Below, piece after piece: positions 1 through 8,843 of a DNA stretch of 53,202 nucleotides. Made by a program: the position numbers and the translations under genes. Where the stretch lies: NCBI GenBank assembly GCA_903873295.1, contig CAIQNV010000147.1, positions 1 to 53,202 of the forward strand, given 5' to 3'. The stretch is from an uncultured Elusimicrobia bacterium. Lineage in GTDB: Bacteria > Elusimicrobiota > Elusimicrobia > Elusimicrobiales > UBA9959. Under the pieces are notes generated by a model that had not been told where the DNA came from, did no database searches, and saw only the letters and a program-made list of their open reading frames with translations. The stretch's first letter is position 1; each line of letters starts with the position of its first letter.

Positions 1-105
1 GTTGCGCGGTTCCCCCCGAAGCGGGGCCCCCCTCCCCAAAGCGGCTTCAGAGCAACCCCTGCCCGGCCCGCGGCTGTTTTAACTCCGGCAAGCGCAAGTT
101 TTATA

Positions 106-1302
106 TTATGGCGGGGGGAGGGCGCCGGGGAGCTCGGCTTCCGAGAAGGGTCTCTTAAGGTAATTATTTATAAATTCGTCGAAACCCCATTCGTCTTTGT
201 AAGTTTTAGCCTCTTTATAAAGCCTCACGGCCTTGTCCCTGGCGCCCAGCAGGTCCTGCACATTGGCAAGCCTGACGATAGCCCAGACCGCCCAGCGCGC
301 GGGAGGCAGCGAAGAATCTTCTTTAATAGTGGCCGCGGCCTTTGCGAAATAGTCGGCGGCCTCGTCGTACTTTTTCTCCACCAGGTAGGTGGTGCCGATA
401 GCGGTAAGGACGCGCGGCAGATACCGCCGCCGGTAGACGGGAACGCCGTCGTTCACGGCTTTAAGGTACACCAGAGACTCTTTGCGCGATTCGTCGTATT
501 TCTTATCCTCGTAAAGGGAGACGATCTCCACGAAATGCATCTGCGGATGCACCGGGTACGCGGCGCGCAGCTCGCGCGACCACTTTACGGCCAGCTCGGT
601 ATTGGCGTATTTGCCGCCGGGCTGGGTGTAAATTTCAATAAGCAGAAGTTTCGCGCCCAGGGCGTTAAAGAAACCTTTTTCCTTGCAGAGGTTCAGGTAG
701 GACAGACCCTTCTCCGCGTCGCCGCTCATCACGAGCTTGGACAGCAGTTTAATCACCCCCGGCAAAGTGCCGGCATAATACTCGTACATCCCGAGCCCCA
801 GGTAGGCGTCGTAAAGCTCGGGGTCTATCTTGGCCGCTTTGCGCGTATTGGAGATCGCTTTCTTAGCGTTGAAGTACGCTTTTATCCAGCGGTGCTGCAG
901 CATGGCCAGCCGCGCCCGCAGGCCGTAGATCCCGCCCACCGCCAGATAGGCGTTGGCGTCGCCGGGATGTTTTTTTATCCACGCAAGCCCGACGTCCACG
1001 GCCTTGTCGGTAAGCTCGGCGTACTCCTTGTCGAGCTTCGGATCGGACTCGTCTTCCAGGTACTCAAGATGCGCCCATTTGGCCATCGCTATCCCGAAAT
1101 GGGGGAAGGGGTGGTCGGGATATTTCTCCAGGGCAAGATTGAACTGCTTCTGCGCCTCTTCAAGGTCTACGGCGTAGATGGCGTCGATCCCCTTTTTGGA
1201 GAGGAGCCGCAGCTCCTCCGGCAGGGGCTCATACTTAGGCGCGGCGGCCAGGGCCGCCGAGGCGCAGAAGGCCAGCGCCGCGGTCAGGAGCAGCTTTTTC
1301 AT
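106..1302 (-). CDS. Secreted TPR-repeat protein
   Basis: A 398-residue protein with a clear N-terminal signal peptide (Lys-Lys, then a Leu/Ala-rich core ending near residue 20), so it is probably periplasmic. The body is helical and rich in the alternating small and aromatic residues of TPR units; the plainest unit is near residues 305-325 (LxxIGxxYLxxxxYDEAxxYFxxA). It most likely acts as a protein-protein scaffold; no catalytic motif is visible. Its start codon overlaps the stop of serS by 4 bases, so the two are translationally coupled at the end of a five-gene run that begins with the receiver protein at 4128. Function beyond the repeat fold is unknown. The 105 bases downstream, to the window edge, hold a C/G-rich inverted repeat without a T-tract and no gene. 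Confidence 0.8.
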   Translation of the reverse strand: MKKLLLTAALAFCASAALAAAPKYEPLPEELRLLSKKGIDAIYAVDLEEAQKQFNLALEKYPDHPFPHFGIAMAKWAHLEYLEDESDPKLDKEYAELTDKAVDVGLAWIKKHPGDANAYLAVGGIYGLRARLAMLQHRWIKAYFNAKKAISNTRKAAKIDPELYDAYLGLGMYEYYAGTLPGVIKLLSKLVMSGDAEKGLSYLNLCKEKGFFNALGAKLLLIEIYTQPGGKYANTELAVKWSRELRAAYPVHPQMHFVEIVSLYEDKKYDESRKESLVYLKAVNDGVPVYRRRYLPRVLTAIGTTYLVEKKYDEAADYFAKAAATIKEDSSLPPARWAVWAIVRLANVQDLLGARDKAVRLYKEAKTYKDEWGFDEFINNYLKRPFSEAELPGALPPP

Positions 1303-2588
1303 AATGTTATCTTATCCGTCCCCATATATTTGCGCAGGGCTTCGGGCACTACGACCGAGCCGTCCTCCTGCTGGTAATTTTCCAGTACGGCCGCGAAGGT
1401 GCGCCCCACCGCCAGGCCGGAGCCGTTGAGCGTGTGCACGAACTCGGTCTTCCCGGCCTCGGCCCGCCTGAAGCGCGTGTTCATGCGGCGCGCCTGGAAA
1501 TCGCCGCAGTTGGAGCAGGAGGAAATTTCCCTGTACGCCCCCTCGCCGGGCAGCCAGACCTCAAGATCGTAGGTTTTAGCCGAGGAAAAACCCATATCCC
1601 CGGTGCAGAGCTCCAGCACCCGGTAGGGAAGCTTGAGGACCTTAAGTATTTTTTCGGCGTCGGCGCGCAGCTTCTCCAGCGCGGCCATGGAATCTTCAGG
1701 GCGGGTAAGCCAGACCAGCTCCACTTTATTGAACTGGTGGTTGCGTATCAGCCCGCGGGTATCCTTGCCGTAGGAGCCGGCCTCCTGCCGGAAGCACGCG
1801 GTGTAGGCCGTAAAGCGCCCGGGGAGGTCGTCCTCCTTCAGGATATCGCCGCGGTACATATTGGTAAGCGGGACCTCAGCGGTGGGAATAAGATACAGCG
1901 GGGGCTCAGCCGCTATTTTATAGAGGTCTTCCTCGAATTTTGGAAGCTGGCCGGTGCCGGTCATGGTTTCCGCCGTCACAAGGAAAGGCGGGAAGATCTC
2001 GGTGTAAGCGTGCTCTACGGTGTGGATATCCAGCATCAGTTGTATAAGGGAGCGCTCAAGCCTGGCGCCCAGGCCTTTGAGCAGCGCGAAACGCGAGCCG
2101 GAAAGTTTTGTGGCCGCGGCAAAATCGAGCATGCCGAGCTTCTCGCCGACCGCGTGATGGTCCAGCGGCTTGAAGCCGAACTCCCGCTTGTTGGAAATAT
2201 CCTCGGAAACTATTTTATTGTCCTGCGGACCGCCGCCTTTTACCACGGAGGGATCCGGCAGGTTGGGGATGCTGAGAAGCAGGGCGTTCAGCTCTTTTTC
2301 AAGGGCGGCGGTATTTTCTTCGCGCGCTTTAACGGCTTCCTTGGCGGCGTTGGCCTCGGCCATGGCGGCCTGCGCGGCGGCCTCGTTGCCGGTGGCTTTG
2401 GCGACCTGGATTTTTTTCGAGACCTCGTTGCGCTTCGAGCGCAGCTCCTCCAGCTCGGAGAGGGCCGCGCGGTGGGCGGAGTCCTTTCCTATGATCTGTT
2501 CGAGGGCGGGGAGGCAGTTCCCGCCCCGGTCGGCCATGGCGGCCCTGACCTTTTCCGGGTTGGAGCGGATAAGTTTGATGTCAAGCAT
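1299..2588 (-). CDS. serS: Seryl-tRNA synthetase
   Basis: This cytoplasmic class II aminoacyl-tRNA synthetase charges tRNA-Ser (and tRNA-Sec where present) with serine. At 429 residues it has the usual length. The first ~110 residues are the charged coiled-coil arm that grips the tRNA long variable arm. Motif 2 (ACFRQEAGSYGKDTRGLIR) and motif 3 (LNGSGLAVGRTFAAVLENYQ) are intact in the catalytic domain. The N-terminus MLDIKLIRSNPEKV is the standard start of the family. It sits 15 bases after the upstream secreted protein and overlaps the TPR gene by 4 bases, an unusual place for serS next to secreted proteins. Confidence 0.98.
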   Translation of the reverse strand: MLDIKLIRSNPEKVRAAMADRGGNCLPALEQIIGKDSAHRAALSELEELRSKRNEVSKKIQVAKATGNEAAAQAAMAEANAAKEAVKAREENTAALEKELNALLLSIPNLPDPSVVKGGGPQDNKIVSEDISNKREFGFKPLDHHAVGEKLGMLDFAAATKLSGSRFALLKGLGARLERSLIQLMLDIHTVEHAYTEIFPPFLVTAETMTGTGQLPKFEEDLYKIAAEPPLYLIPTAEVPLTNMYRGDILKEDDLPGRFTAYTACFRQEAGSYGKDTRGLIRNHQFNKVELVWLTRPEDSMAALEKLRADAEKILKVLKLPYRVLELCTGDMGFSSAKTYDLEVWLPGEGAYREISSCSNCGDFQARRMNTRFRRAEAGKTEFVHTLNGSGLAVGRTFAAVLENYQQEDGSVVVPEALRKYMGTDKITL

Positions 2589-2603
2589 TGCGGAACTCCG
2601 TAG

Positions 2604-3143
2604 CTATGGTTTAAGTATTTCTATGACGGCCTCGCGGAGTATCGCCGCCGGCTCGTCGCCCTGGCGGGGATTCAGCATAATGTCCATCTTGAGGGCCGAC
2701 GGCGTAAAGCCGCTGTTCCTGAGTTTATTAAGCTGGGTTTGCAGCTCAAAGCGGATGACCCTGGCCTGCCTTTCGGAGGACGGGTTGACTTTGGCGACGC
2801 GCACCTCTTCCACATAGAACGGCACGCACCAGAAAGCCTTCTCCGGCGCTTCGCCGATCTTCAGGAGGCGGAGGCTCAGCGCGTAGCGCAGCACCAGCCC
2901 CTCGACCGGCTTTACGGAGGGATTGCGCAGCGTCACTATGGCGCGCAAATAATCCGAGAAGCTAAGCTCCGGCGCGGCGCGCAGCTCCTTGACCGGGCCG
3001 TAAGGCGAGCGGATCTTGCCCGTCAGCTTCGAAATTTCCCAGTCGACTTTGGCGATCTCCACCTGGGAGAAGGCCGGAACCGCATAAGCGGCGCAAAGAA
3101 AAAAAGCGCAGACCAGAAAGCGCGGCTTAAAACTTATGTTCAT
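2604..3143 (-). CDS. Secreted protein of unknown function
   Basis: A 179-residue protein with a signal peptide (hydrophobic core about residues 8-26, ending in a Phe-Ser-Gln site), so it is probably periplasmic or lipid-free secreted. The mature part alternates hydrophobic and charged residues in a beta-sandwich-like way (for example residues 65-95 and 105-135) and has no cysteines or catalytic signature that I recognise. It lies between the CheC-like gene (18 bases away) and serS (15 bases away), so it is probably co-transcribed with both. I do not recognise the family. Confidence 0.75.
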   Translation of the reverse strand: MNISFKPRFLVCAFFLCAAYAVPAFSQVEIAKVDWEISKLTGKIRSPYGPVKELRAAPELSFSDYLRAIVTLRNPSVKPVEGLVLRYALSLRLLKIGEAPEKAFWCVPFYVEEVRVAKVNPSSERQARVIRFELQTQLNKLRNSGFTPSALKMDIMLNPRQGDEPAAILREAVIEILKP

Positions 3144-3161
3144 TATTGTTCTCCGTTAAAT

Positions 3162-3767
3162 TCACTCGGCGGCTTCGAGCACGGCCGCCAGGGCCGCCTC
3201 CATATTCTCCGGTATGACGGTGATAACTTCGCTGGTGGTGACCTTATCGTCGCATTTAAGGTCCAGCATTACGGTAACCAGACTATGCCTCCCGGTCTGG
3301 CCCAGGGAAACCCACAGCGCCTCCAGGAGGAAGGGCGTCTCGCCCTGCACGCACTTCGGGGCCGAAGGCAGGAAGCTGCGCTTGAGGGCGTTGGAAAAAG
3401 AGCCTATGAGCGCGTTCAGTATTATATTTCCCAGCTCGGAAAGCAGCAGCTCCTGCGCCTGATTGAGGTTCGGCAGCTTTGAAAAGGAAAAACCGAGGAA
3501 GCCGCGGGAGATCGTCTCAATGTCTTCCGGCCGGAAGATCACCATGGAGGTGAACGGGTATTCTCCCCCCACCTCGAAATACACCGCCGCCCCCGTGCCG
3601 CCCGGCCTGGAGGCATGGTCCTTAATAGCCTCCTCCATGCTGCGGCAGGAAACCCGCACGCCCGCCACGCTCCACTCCCCGGCCGAGATACGGGAAAGCT
3701 TGGACACGCATTTTTCAAAGCCTGCCGCCGCCGCCCGCTCTAATCTTTGGCTGGTTTTTACGTCCAT
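3162..3767 (-). CDS. CheC/CheX-like chemotaxis phosphatase
   Basis: A 201-residue protein of the CheC/CheX/FliY type, whose members hydrolyse phosphate from receiver-domain aspartates. One active-site helix is visible at residues 110-118 (SELGNIILN): Glu111 and Asn114 are followed 23 residues later by Pro137, matching the E-x2-N-x22-P pattern of the family. The second active helix of classical CheC is not obvious, so it may be a single-site member. It is immediately downstream (1 base gap) of a stand-alone receiver protein, which is the natural substrate. No chemotaxis kinase or receptor lies nearby, so the pathway controlled is unknown. Confidence 0.75.
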   Translation of the reverse strand: MDVKTSQRLERAAAAGFEKCVSKLSRISAGEWSVAGVRVSCRSMEEAIKDHASRPGGTGAAVYFEVGGEYPFTSMVIFRPEDIETISRGFLGFSFSKLPNLNQAQELLLSELGNIILNALIGSFSNALKRSFLPSAPKCVQGETPFLLEALWVSLGQTGRHSLVTVMLDLKCDDKVTTSEVITVIPENMEAALAAVLEAAE

Positions 3768-3768
3768 G

Positions 3769-4128
3769 TCAGGCTTCTGTCAGCTCCTTCATAAGCACTC
3801 TGAAAGCGTCGAAAGAGAACGGCTTGCGCAGGATGAAACTCACGCCCTTGCCCGTCAGGCGGCGGTCCAGCTCGTCCTGCGCCACGGCGGTCACGACCAC
3901 GACCCGCACCGCGGGGTTCGTGACCCGCAGGGCGGCCAGGATCTCCTCTCCCGACATGCCCGGCAGTATCAGGTCCAGAAAAACCACGTCGGGCTTTAAT
4001 TCCCCGAAGTACTTTAGCGCGCCGGGGCCGTCCTCGGCCTCGGCCACCACTTCATGCCCCAGCTTTTCAAGCAAAGACTTGATGGTGTATCTGGTAAGCG
4101 CGTTATCGTCTATCAACAGTACTCTCAT
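3769..4128 (-). CDS. Stand-alone response-regulator receiver protein
   Basis: A 119-residue CheY-like receiver domain with no output domain. The acidic pair is Asp7-Asp8, the phospho-acceptor is Asp52 in FLDLILPGM, the switch Thr is Thr80 and the conserved Lys is Lys102 followed by Pro. It probably signals by protein-protein contact, and the CheC-like protein encoded 1 base downstream is its likely phosphatase. The start is supported by a G-rich ribosome binding site (GGGGGGGAGA) about 5 bases before the ATG. The cognate histidine kinase is not in this window. Confidence 0.9.
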   Translation of the reverse strand: MRVLLIDDNALTRYTIKSLLEKLGHEVVAEAEDGPGALKYFGELKPDVVFLDLILPGMSGEEILAALRVTNPAVRVVVVTAVAQDELDRRLTGKGVSFILRKPFSFDAFRVLMKELTEA

Positions 4129-4210
4129 AAATCTCCCCCCCTTTTTTAACCCCGGCCGCTAACGGCTGGACAACTTTTAATTTGTCCCGCGGCTCACTGC
4201 CCGGCTGCGG

Positions 4211-5407
4211 CTAACAGCAGCAGGCGCACTCGCTCTTGGGCTGGCCGGCGGCTTTCTTTTTGAGCATTTCCGCGGCATTGGTCTTTTCCCACTCGAAGCC
4301 GGGCCTGCCGAAATGGCCGTAGGAGGCCGTCTTGCGGAAGATAGGAGCGCGCAGCTTCAGCGTCTTGATGATGCCGCGCGGCGTAAGATCGAAGCTGGAG
4401 CGCACTATCTTGGACAGCTTCTCGTCGGCGATGACGCCGGTGCCGTGGGTGTCCACGTAGAGGCCGACGGGCTCGGCCACGCCGATGGCGTAGGCCAGCT
4501 GCACGGTGCATTCGCGGGCGAGCCTGGCCGCCACGATGTTCTTGGCGATATAGCGGGCCATATAGGCCGCGGAGCGGTCCACCTTGGTGGAGTCCTTGCC
4601 GGAGAAAGCGCCGCCGCCGTGCGGGGCCACGCCGCCGTAGGTATCCACTATGATCTTGCGGCCGGTCACGCCGGTGTCGGACTGGGGCCCGCCGACGACG
4701 AACTTGCCGGTGGGGTTGATGTAGATCTTGGTGTCTTTATCTATCATGCGCTTGTCTATCACCGGGGTAATGACGGCGTCGATGATCTCTTTCCGGGACT
4801 TCTCGGTTATCTGGCGGCCGCTCTTGTCCAGGATCTCTTCGGTGTGCTGGGAAGAGACCACTATGGTCTCGATGCGCGCGGGCTTGCCGTCGTGGTATTC
4901 CACGGTCACCTGGGTTTTGCCGTCGGGGCCGAGGTAGGGGAGGATGTTCTTCTTGCGGACTTCGGCGAGGCGCATGGAGAGGCGCTGGGCCAGCTGCAGG
5001 GGCAGCGGCATCAGTTCCGGAGTCTCGTCCGAAGCGTAGCCGACCATCAGGCCCTGGTCGCCGGCGCCGCCGGTGTCCACGCCCTGGGCGATGTCCGGGG
5101 ACTGGCGGCCGATCACGTTGATGACGGCGCAGGTCTCGTAGTTGAAGCCGTATTTGGCGTGGGTATAGCCGATATCTTTTATGACCTGGCGGGCGAGCGT
5201 GTCGATATCGACATAGGTCTTGGTGGTTATTTCGCCGCCTACCACTACCATACCGCGGGTGATGAAGGTCTCGCAGGCGACGCGGCCGGCGGGGTCTTTC
5301 TTCATTATCTCGTCAAGGACCGCGTCTGAAATCTGGTCGCACACTTTATCGGGGTGGCCTTCGGTCACCGATTCCGAGCTGACATACCTCTTGCCTTTGA
5401 AGTTCAT
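4211..5407 (-). CDS. metK: S-adenosylmethionine synthetase
   Basis: This cytoplasmic enzyme makes S-adenosylmethionine from methionine and ATP. Family signatures are present: the N-terminal [19 protein letters not shown] segment, [12 protein letters not shown] near residue 115, and [19 protein letters not shown] near residue 260. Length (398 residues) is close to the usual 380-400. The C-terminus is odd: after [11 protein letters not shown] it ends in Cys-Ala-Cys-Cys-Cys, a cysteine cluster I do not know from other MetK proteins. A strong AGGAGG site lies 8 bases before the ATG. It has its own promoter in the 42-base gap behind the phosphohexomutase gene; that gap is too short for a SAM riboswitch. 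Confidence 0.97.
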   Translation of the reverse strand: MNFKGKRYVSSESVTEGHPDKVCDQISDAVLDEIMKKDPAGRVACETFITRGMVVVGGEITTKTYVDIDTLARQVIKDIGYTHAKYGFNYETCAVINVIGRQSPDIAQGVDTGGAGDQGLMVGYASDETPELMPLPLQLAQRLSMRLAEVRKKNILPYLGPDGKTQVTVEYHDGKPARIETIVVSSQHTEEILDKSGRQITEKSRKEIIDAVITPVIDKRMIDKDTKIYINPTGKFVVGGPQSDTGVTGRKIIVDTYGGVAPHGGGAFSGKDSTKVDRSAAYMARYIAKNIVAARLARECTVQLAYAIGVAEPVGLYVDTHGTGVIADEKLSKIVRSSFDLTPRGIIKTLKLRAPIFRKTASYGHFGRPGFEWEKTNAAEMLKKKAAGQPKSECACCC

Positions 5408-5434
5408 GTTCTGTCCTCCTGAATTTATACTTAA

Positions 5435-5440
5435 ATTATA
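5435..5440 (-). promoter_or_regulatory. Extended -10 element of metK
   Basis: Read on the minus strand, the gap between the phosphohexomutase stop and metK contains TGGTATAAT, a consensus extended -10 (TG-n-TATAAT). No good -35 box is visible, as is common for extended -10 promoters. It would give a leader of about 20 bases that carries the AGGAGG site. Confidence 0.5.
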
Positions 5441-5449
5441 CCAATTTAC

Positions 5450-6856
5450 TCAGCCTACCAGTTTGAAGGCCAGGTCCAGCAGCTTCTTCGTATTCTCCTG
5501 GCTGTCGGTCTCCGCGTAGGTGCGCAGCAGCGGCTCCGTGCCGGACGGCCGCATCAGCACCCACCAGTCGTTATCCAGCACTATCTTAAGTCCGTCTATG
5601 GTGTTAGTGTCGGTGATCTTGTGCCCCAGCAGCAGCTTGGGCAGCTTCTTTTTTATCTTTACCGCGAAAGAGTGCTTATTGGGGATGGCCTTCTCCAGTT
5701 TGAAGTCCCTGCGGACGAAGCAGGACTTGCCGTACTTTTTCTCTATCTCCGCGTATAGCGCCGAGACCGGCTTGCCGGTTTTCACCGCCAGCTCCAGCAC
5801 GAACAGCGCCGTCAGCGCCCCGTCGCGCTCCGGCAAATTCCCTTTCCAGGCATAGCCGCCCGATTCCTCGACCCCGAAAGTCACGTCCTCGGAGAGCATC
5901 TTCTCCGCTATGTACTTGAAGCCTACCGGGACTTCGTCGAAAGGCAGGCCGGCGGCGCGGGCTATGCGCTTGGTAAGAAAGCCCATGGACACGGCCTGCA
6001 CTATTTTGCCCTTGTACTGCCCCTTTGAAAGCAGGTATTCCAGCAGCAGCGGGGCGGTCTGGCAGGGCGTCATGTACTGACCCTTATCGGAAACCAGCGC
6101 GAAGCGGTCGGCGTCCCCGTCCAGCGCGACGCCGAACAGCGCCTTGTGCTTTTTCACCGCGGCCGTCAGGTCCTGCAGATTCTTTTCCACCGGCTCCGGG
6201 GAGATGCCGCCGAAGAGGGGGTCGTGCCTCTCGCGGAGCTTTATCACGCTTTTTGAATTAAAAAGCTCGCCAGCGGTTTCCGCGCCCACGCCGTACATGA
6301 AGTCTATCACCACCGGCCCTTTGAGTTTGGCCAGCATCTTTGCGGCCGGCACCTTGGAGTTGAGGTATTCCAGGTAGGCCGGGCGGAAATCTTTTACGGG
6401 CACGGGCGCGCCGGAAGGTTTCATGGGCACCGCTTTGGCCACGTAATTCTCTATCTCGGCGGTAACCGAGGGAGGGGCCGAGCGCCCGTTCTGCTTGACC
6501 TTAATGCCGTTATAATAGTGGTTATTGTGGATGGCGGTTATCACAACCCCTATCCCGTAGCCCCTGGCGGTAAGCAGGCTCACGGCCGGGGTCGGCAGCG
6601 GGGTGGCGCTGAGGGTGACGTCAAAACCGTTAACGGCAAGTATTTCCGCCATTGTCAGGGCGAAGCGGTCCGACATGAAGCGCCTGTCGTAGCCGACGGC
6701 CACGGTAGGTTTCTCCGTACGCATATATTTATAGGACAGGTAATCAGCCATGCCCTGCGCCACTTTCCGTACCACGTCGTAGGTAAAATCCCTGGCAATG
6801 ACGCCGCGGAAACCATCCGTGCCGAAAGAAACATGGTTTGACTGGTGGGAACTCAT
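5450..6856 (-). CDS. Phosphoglucomutase/phosphomannomutase family protein with Ile at the catalytic Ser position
   Basis: A 468-residue alpha-D-phosphohexomutase (COG1109 type), which normally moves phosphate between C1 and C6 of glucose or mannose phosphates. The N-terminal FGTDGFRG, metal loop DGDADR (residues 246-251), sugar-binding GVEESGG and C-terminal phosphate loop RPSGTEP are intact. The catalytic loop is not: the usual T-A-S-H-N-P reads T-A-I-H-N-N at residues 107-112, so the phosphoserine position is Ile109 (codon ATC at 6530-6532). The rest of the loop (YYNGIKV) is family-like. Either the enzyme uses a changed mechanism, has become non-catalytic, or the base is a sequence error (AGC to ATC is one change). 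It stands alone, with its own promoter. Confidence 0.88.
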   Translation of the reverse strand: MSSHQSNHVSFGTDGFRGVIARDFTYDVVRKVAQGMADYLSYKYMRTEKPTVAVGYDRRFMSDRFALTMAEILAVNGFDVTLSATPLPTPAVSLLTARGYGIGVVITAIHNNHYYNGIKVKQNGRSAPPSVTAEIENYVAKAVPMKPSGAPVPVKDFRPAYLEYLNSKVPAAKMLAKLKGPVVIDFMYGVGAETAGELFNSKSVIKLRERHDPLFGGISPEPVEKNLQDLTAAVKKHKALFGVALDGDADRFALVSDKGQYMTPCQTAPLLLEYLLSKGQYKGKIVQAVSMGFLTKRIARAAGLPFDEVPVGFKYIAEKMLSEDVTFGVEESGGYAWKGNLPERDGALTALFVLELAVKTGKPVSALYAEIEKKYGKSCFVRRDFKLEKAIPNKHSFAVKIKKKLPKLLLGHKITDTNTIDGLKIVLDNDWWVLMRPSGTEPLLRTYAETDSQENTKKLLDLAFKLVG

Positions 6857-6926
6857 TTAAGCCTCTCTTTAAAAACAGCTCTGCGGCCCGGACTTTGGCC
6901 GGCCTCGCTCTCCATTGAAGATATAT

Positions 6927-6955
6927 ATACTATTAAAATTAGAGCACAAACTCAA
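6927..6955 (-). promoter_or_regulatory. Promoter of the phosphohexomutase gene
   Basis: On the minus strand TTGAGT (6950-6955) and TAGTAT (6927-6932) are separated by 17 bases in an AT-rich patch of an otherwise GC-rich sequence, about 70 bases before the ATG at 6856. This fits a housekeeping sigma-70-type promoter. Confidence 0.5.
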
Positions 6956-7000
6956 ATCACCAAAAACAGCAACCGCACCAGACACTTCATAACACTAAAT

Positions 7001-8122
7001 TTATGATATTTTTCCCTTCAGTCTTAACAGCAAAGCGGGCAGCTCTTTTCTGACCGCGGCTTCGACCGCCGCGCCCGGAGAAGGGGTAAGGCCGGCCTCT
7101 ATAACCCCCAGAACCCCGCGCTTCCTCAGTTCCCGGGGATCTTTAATAAGCGAAACCCCGCAGACCACGATGGCCGGCTTGCCCAGCCTCGCCGCCGCCG
7201 CCAGCGCCGCTCCGGGCGCCTTGCCGTAAAAAGTCTGGCGGTCAAAACAGCCCTCGCCGGTTATAAGCAGATCCGCGCCGGCAAGTTTTTCTTCAAATCC
7301 GGTCCGGCCCAGCACGAAAGCCGCCCCGTCAGCCAGCTCCGCCCCGAAAAAAGCCGCCAGCCCCGCCCCGTGGCCGCCGGCGGCCGCCCCCCCCCGCAGT
7401 TTCGAAACGTCCAGGCCAAGGCACTCTCTTATCACGCGCGCGTAATTGCGCAGGGCTTTCCCGATAAATTCAACTTCCTGCTGACCCGCCCCTTTCTGCG
7501 GACCGAACACCCTGGCCGAGCCGAGCCGGCCGCAAAGAGGGTTCCTCACGTCGGCAAGGCCGGTCACTTTTATTCCTTTGAGCAGGGCCCCGCTCCGCCC
7601 CGGGAGGATAGCTGCCAGGGCGGCCAGGCCGCGCGCCCCCCGCGCAACGGGCCGCCCGCCGGAGTCCGCCAGCGAAAAACCGAAAGCCTGCGCGCAGCCG
7701 GCGCCCCCGTCATTGGCGGCGCTGCCGCCGAGGCCCACTATGAGCTCCCGCGCCCCTTTACGCGCGGCCTCCGCCAGCAGCCGGCCCACTCCGCGGGTGG
7801 AAGCGTCAAGCGGCCGCAGCCCGGCGGCCCCCATTCTCGCCAGGCCCGAAGCTTCGGCCATTTCTATAACGGCCGTCCGCCCGGTCATCAGCCAGCGCGC
7901 CGTCACCTTTTCGCCCAGCGGCCCCTCCACGCGGCTCTGTATTATTTTTCCGCCCAGCGACGGGCGCAGCGCCTCGAGCAGCCCGTCGCCGCCGTCGGCG
8001 ATGGGAAGAGCCTCGACGTCCGCCCCCCGGCACACCCGCCTGACGGCTCCCGCCGCGGCCGCGCCGGCCCCGGCGGCGGTCAGCGTTCCTTTAAATGTAT
8101 TAAGAGATATTAAAATCCTCAT
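7001..8122 (-). CDS. Glycerate kinase (GarK/GlxK family)
   Basis: A 373-residue cytoplasmic kinase that phosphorylates D-glycerate. Family motifs are clear: the N-terminal ILISLNTFKGTLTA, PIADGGDG near residue 45, IEMAEASGLA near 95, GLGGSAANDGGAG near 140 and TGEGCFDRQTFYGKAPG near 295. The reading frame extends 30 codons further upstream, but that extension is Phe/Arg-rich, has no family similarity and runs across the divergent promoter; the ATG at 8122 places MRILISLNTFKG at the family's usual N-terminus. It is encoded divergently from the radical SAM gene. Which carbon is phosphorylated cannot be read from the sequence. Confidence 0.93.
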   Translation of the reverse strand: MRILISLNTFKGTLTAAGAGAAAAGAVRRVCRGADVEALPIADGGDGLLEALRPSLGGKIIQSRVEGPLGEKVTARWLMTGRTAVIEMAEASGLARMGAAGLRPLDASTRGVGRLLAEAARKGARELIVGLGGSAANDGGAGCAQAFGFSLADSGGRPVARGARGLAALAAILPGRSGALLKGIKVTGLADVRNPLCGRLGSARVFGPQKGAGQQEVEFIGKALRNYARVIRECLGLDVSKLRGGAAAGGHGAGLAAFFGAELADGAAFVLGRTGFEEKLAGADLLITGEGCFDRQTFYGKAPGAALAAAARLGKPAIVVCGVSLIKDPRELRKRGVLGVIEAGLTPSPGAAVEAAVRKELPALLLRLKGKIS

Positions 8123-8138
8123 TCCTAAATGATAGAAT
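8110..8138 (+). promoter_or_regulatory. Promoter of the radical SAM gene run
   Basis: TTAAAA (8110-8115) and an extended -10 TGATAGAAT (TAGAAT at 8133-8138) are 17 bases apart, overlapping the start of the divergent glycerate kinase gene and about 50 bases before the ATG at 8190. Confidence 0.45.
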
Positions 8139-8189
8139 AATAAACGGCGGAATAGCGAAGCGGAGAAACAGTTTTCGCGGAACTTATAA

Positions 8190-8843
8190 ATGGAAAGCCC
8201 CAAACCCAGCATCGTGTACCGTTATAAGAACGGCCTCTACGTAAACCTCACCAACCGCTGCCCTACGGCCTGCGTTTTCTGCGTCAAGAACACCTGGAAG
8301 ATGGACTACCGCGGCAGCAACCTGAACCTCGGCGGCGCTGACCCCTCCCCGGCGGAGGTTATAGCGCTGGCGAAGGAAGAGTGGGCGGCGGCGCCTTTTG
8401 AGGAATTCGTTTTCTGCGGCTACGGCGAACCTACCATGCGCCTTGAGGCCATGCTCACCTGCGCCCGCATGATAAAAAACGGCCGCGCCGCGCCGCTGCC
8501 GCGCGCGCTGAAGGTGCGGCTGAACACCAACGGCCTGGCGAACGCCGTCTGGGGGCGCAACGTGGTCCCCGAGCTGAAGGGCCTTATTGATTCCGTGCAT
8601 GTCAGCCTTAACACGGCGGACCCCGCCCAGTGGCTCGCGCTTATGCGGCCGCTGGAGCCCTGGGCCTCCGACGGCTATGAAAAGGTGAAGGAATTCATAA
8701 GAGAAGCTTCGCTGCTGCTGCCTGAGATTTTTGTCACCGCGGTGGAGGACAAAGACATAGACACGGAGAAATTCAAAGCCCTGGCCGAGCGGCTCGGCGC
8801 GGAGACGCGGATAAGGCCGAGACTGGAGGCCCCGGGTGATTGA
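8190..8843 (+). CDS. TatD-associated radical SAM protein
   Basis: A 217-residue radical SAM enzyme. The cluster motif C-x3-C-x2-C is at residues 24-31 within LTNRCPTACVFCVKNTW, and a GYGEPTMR segment near residue 76 is the SAM-binding glycine motif. The opening IVYRYKNGLYVNLTNRCP matches what I recall of the short family named after its association with TatD nucleases (TIGR04038). No tatD gene is in this window. The reaction is unknown. The next gene starts on a GTG that overlaps its last codons by 8 bases. Confidence 0.85.
   Translation: MESPKPSIVYRYKNGLYVNLTNRCPTACVFCVKNTWKMDYRGSNLNLGGADPSPAEVIALAKEEWAAAPFEEFVFCGYGEPTMRLEAMLTCARMIKNGRAAPLPRALKVRLNTNGLANAVWGRNVVPELKGLIDSVHVSLNTADPAQWLALMRPLEPWASDGYEKVKEFIREASLLLPEIFVTAVEDKDIDTEKFKALAERLGAETRIRPRLEAPGD

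Noticed and set aside
4313-5329. A 338-codon open frame opposite metK
   Set aside because: It is an antisense shadow; the Gly/Ala/Val/His repeats come from the complement of conserved metK codons.
5408-5449. SAM riboswitch before metK
   Set aside because: The 42-base gap is too short for any known SAM riboswitch class and shows only a -10 element and a ribosome binding site.
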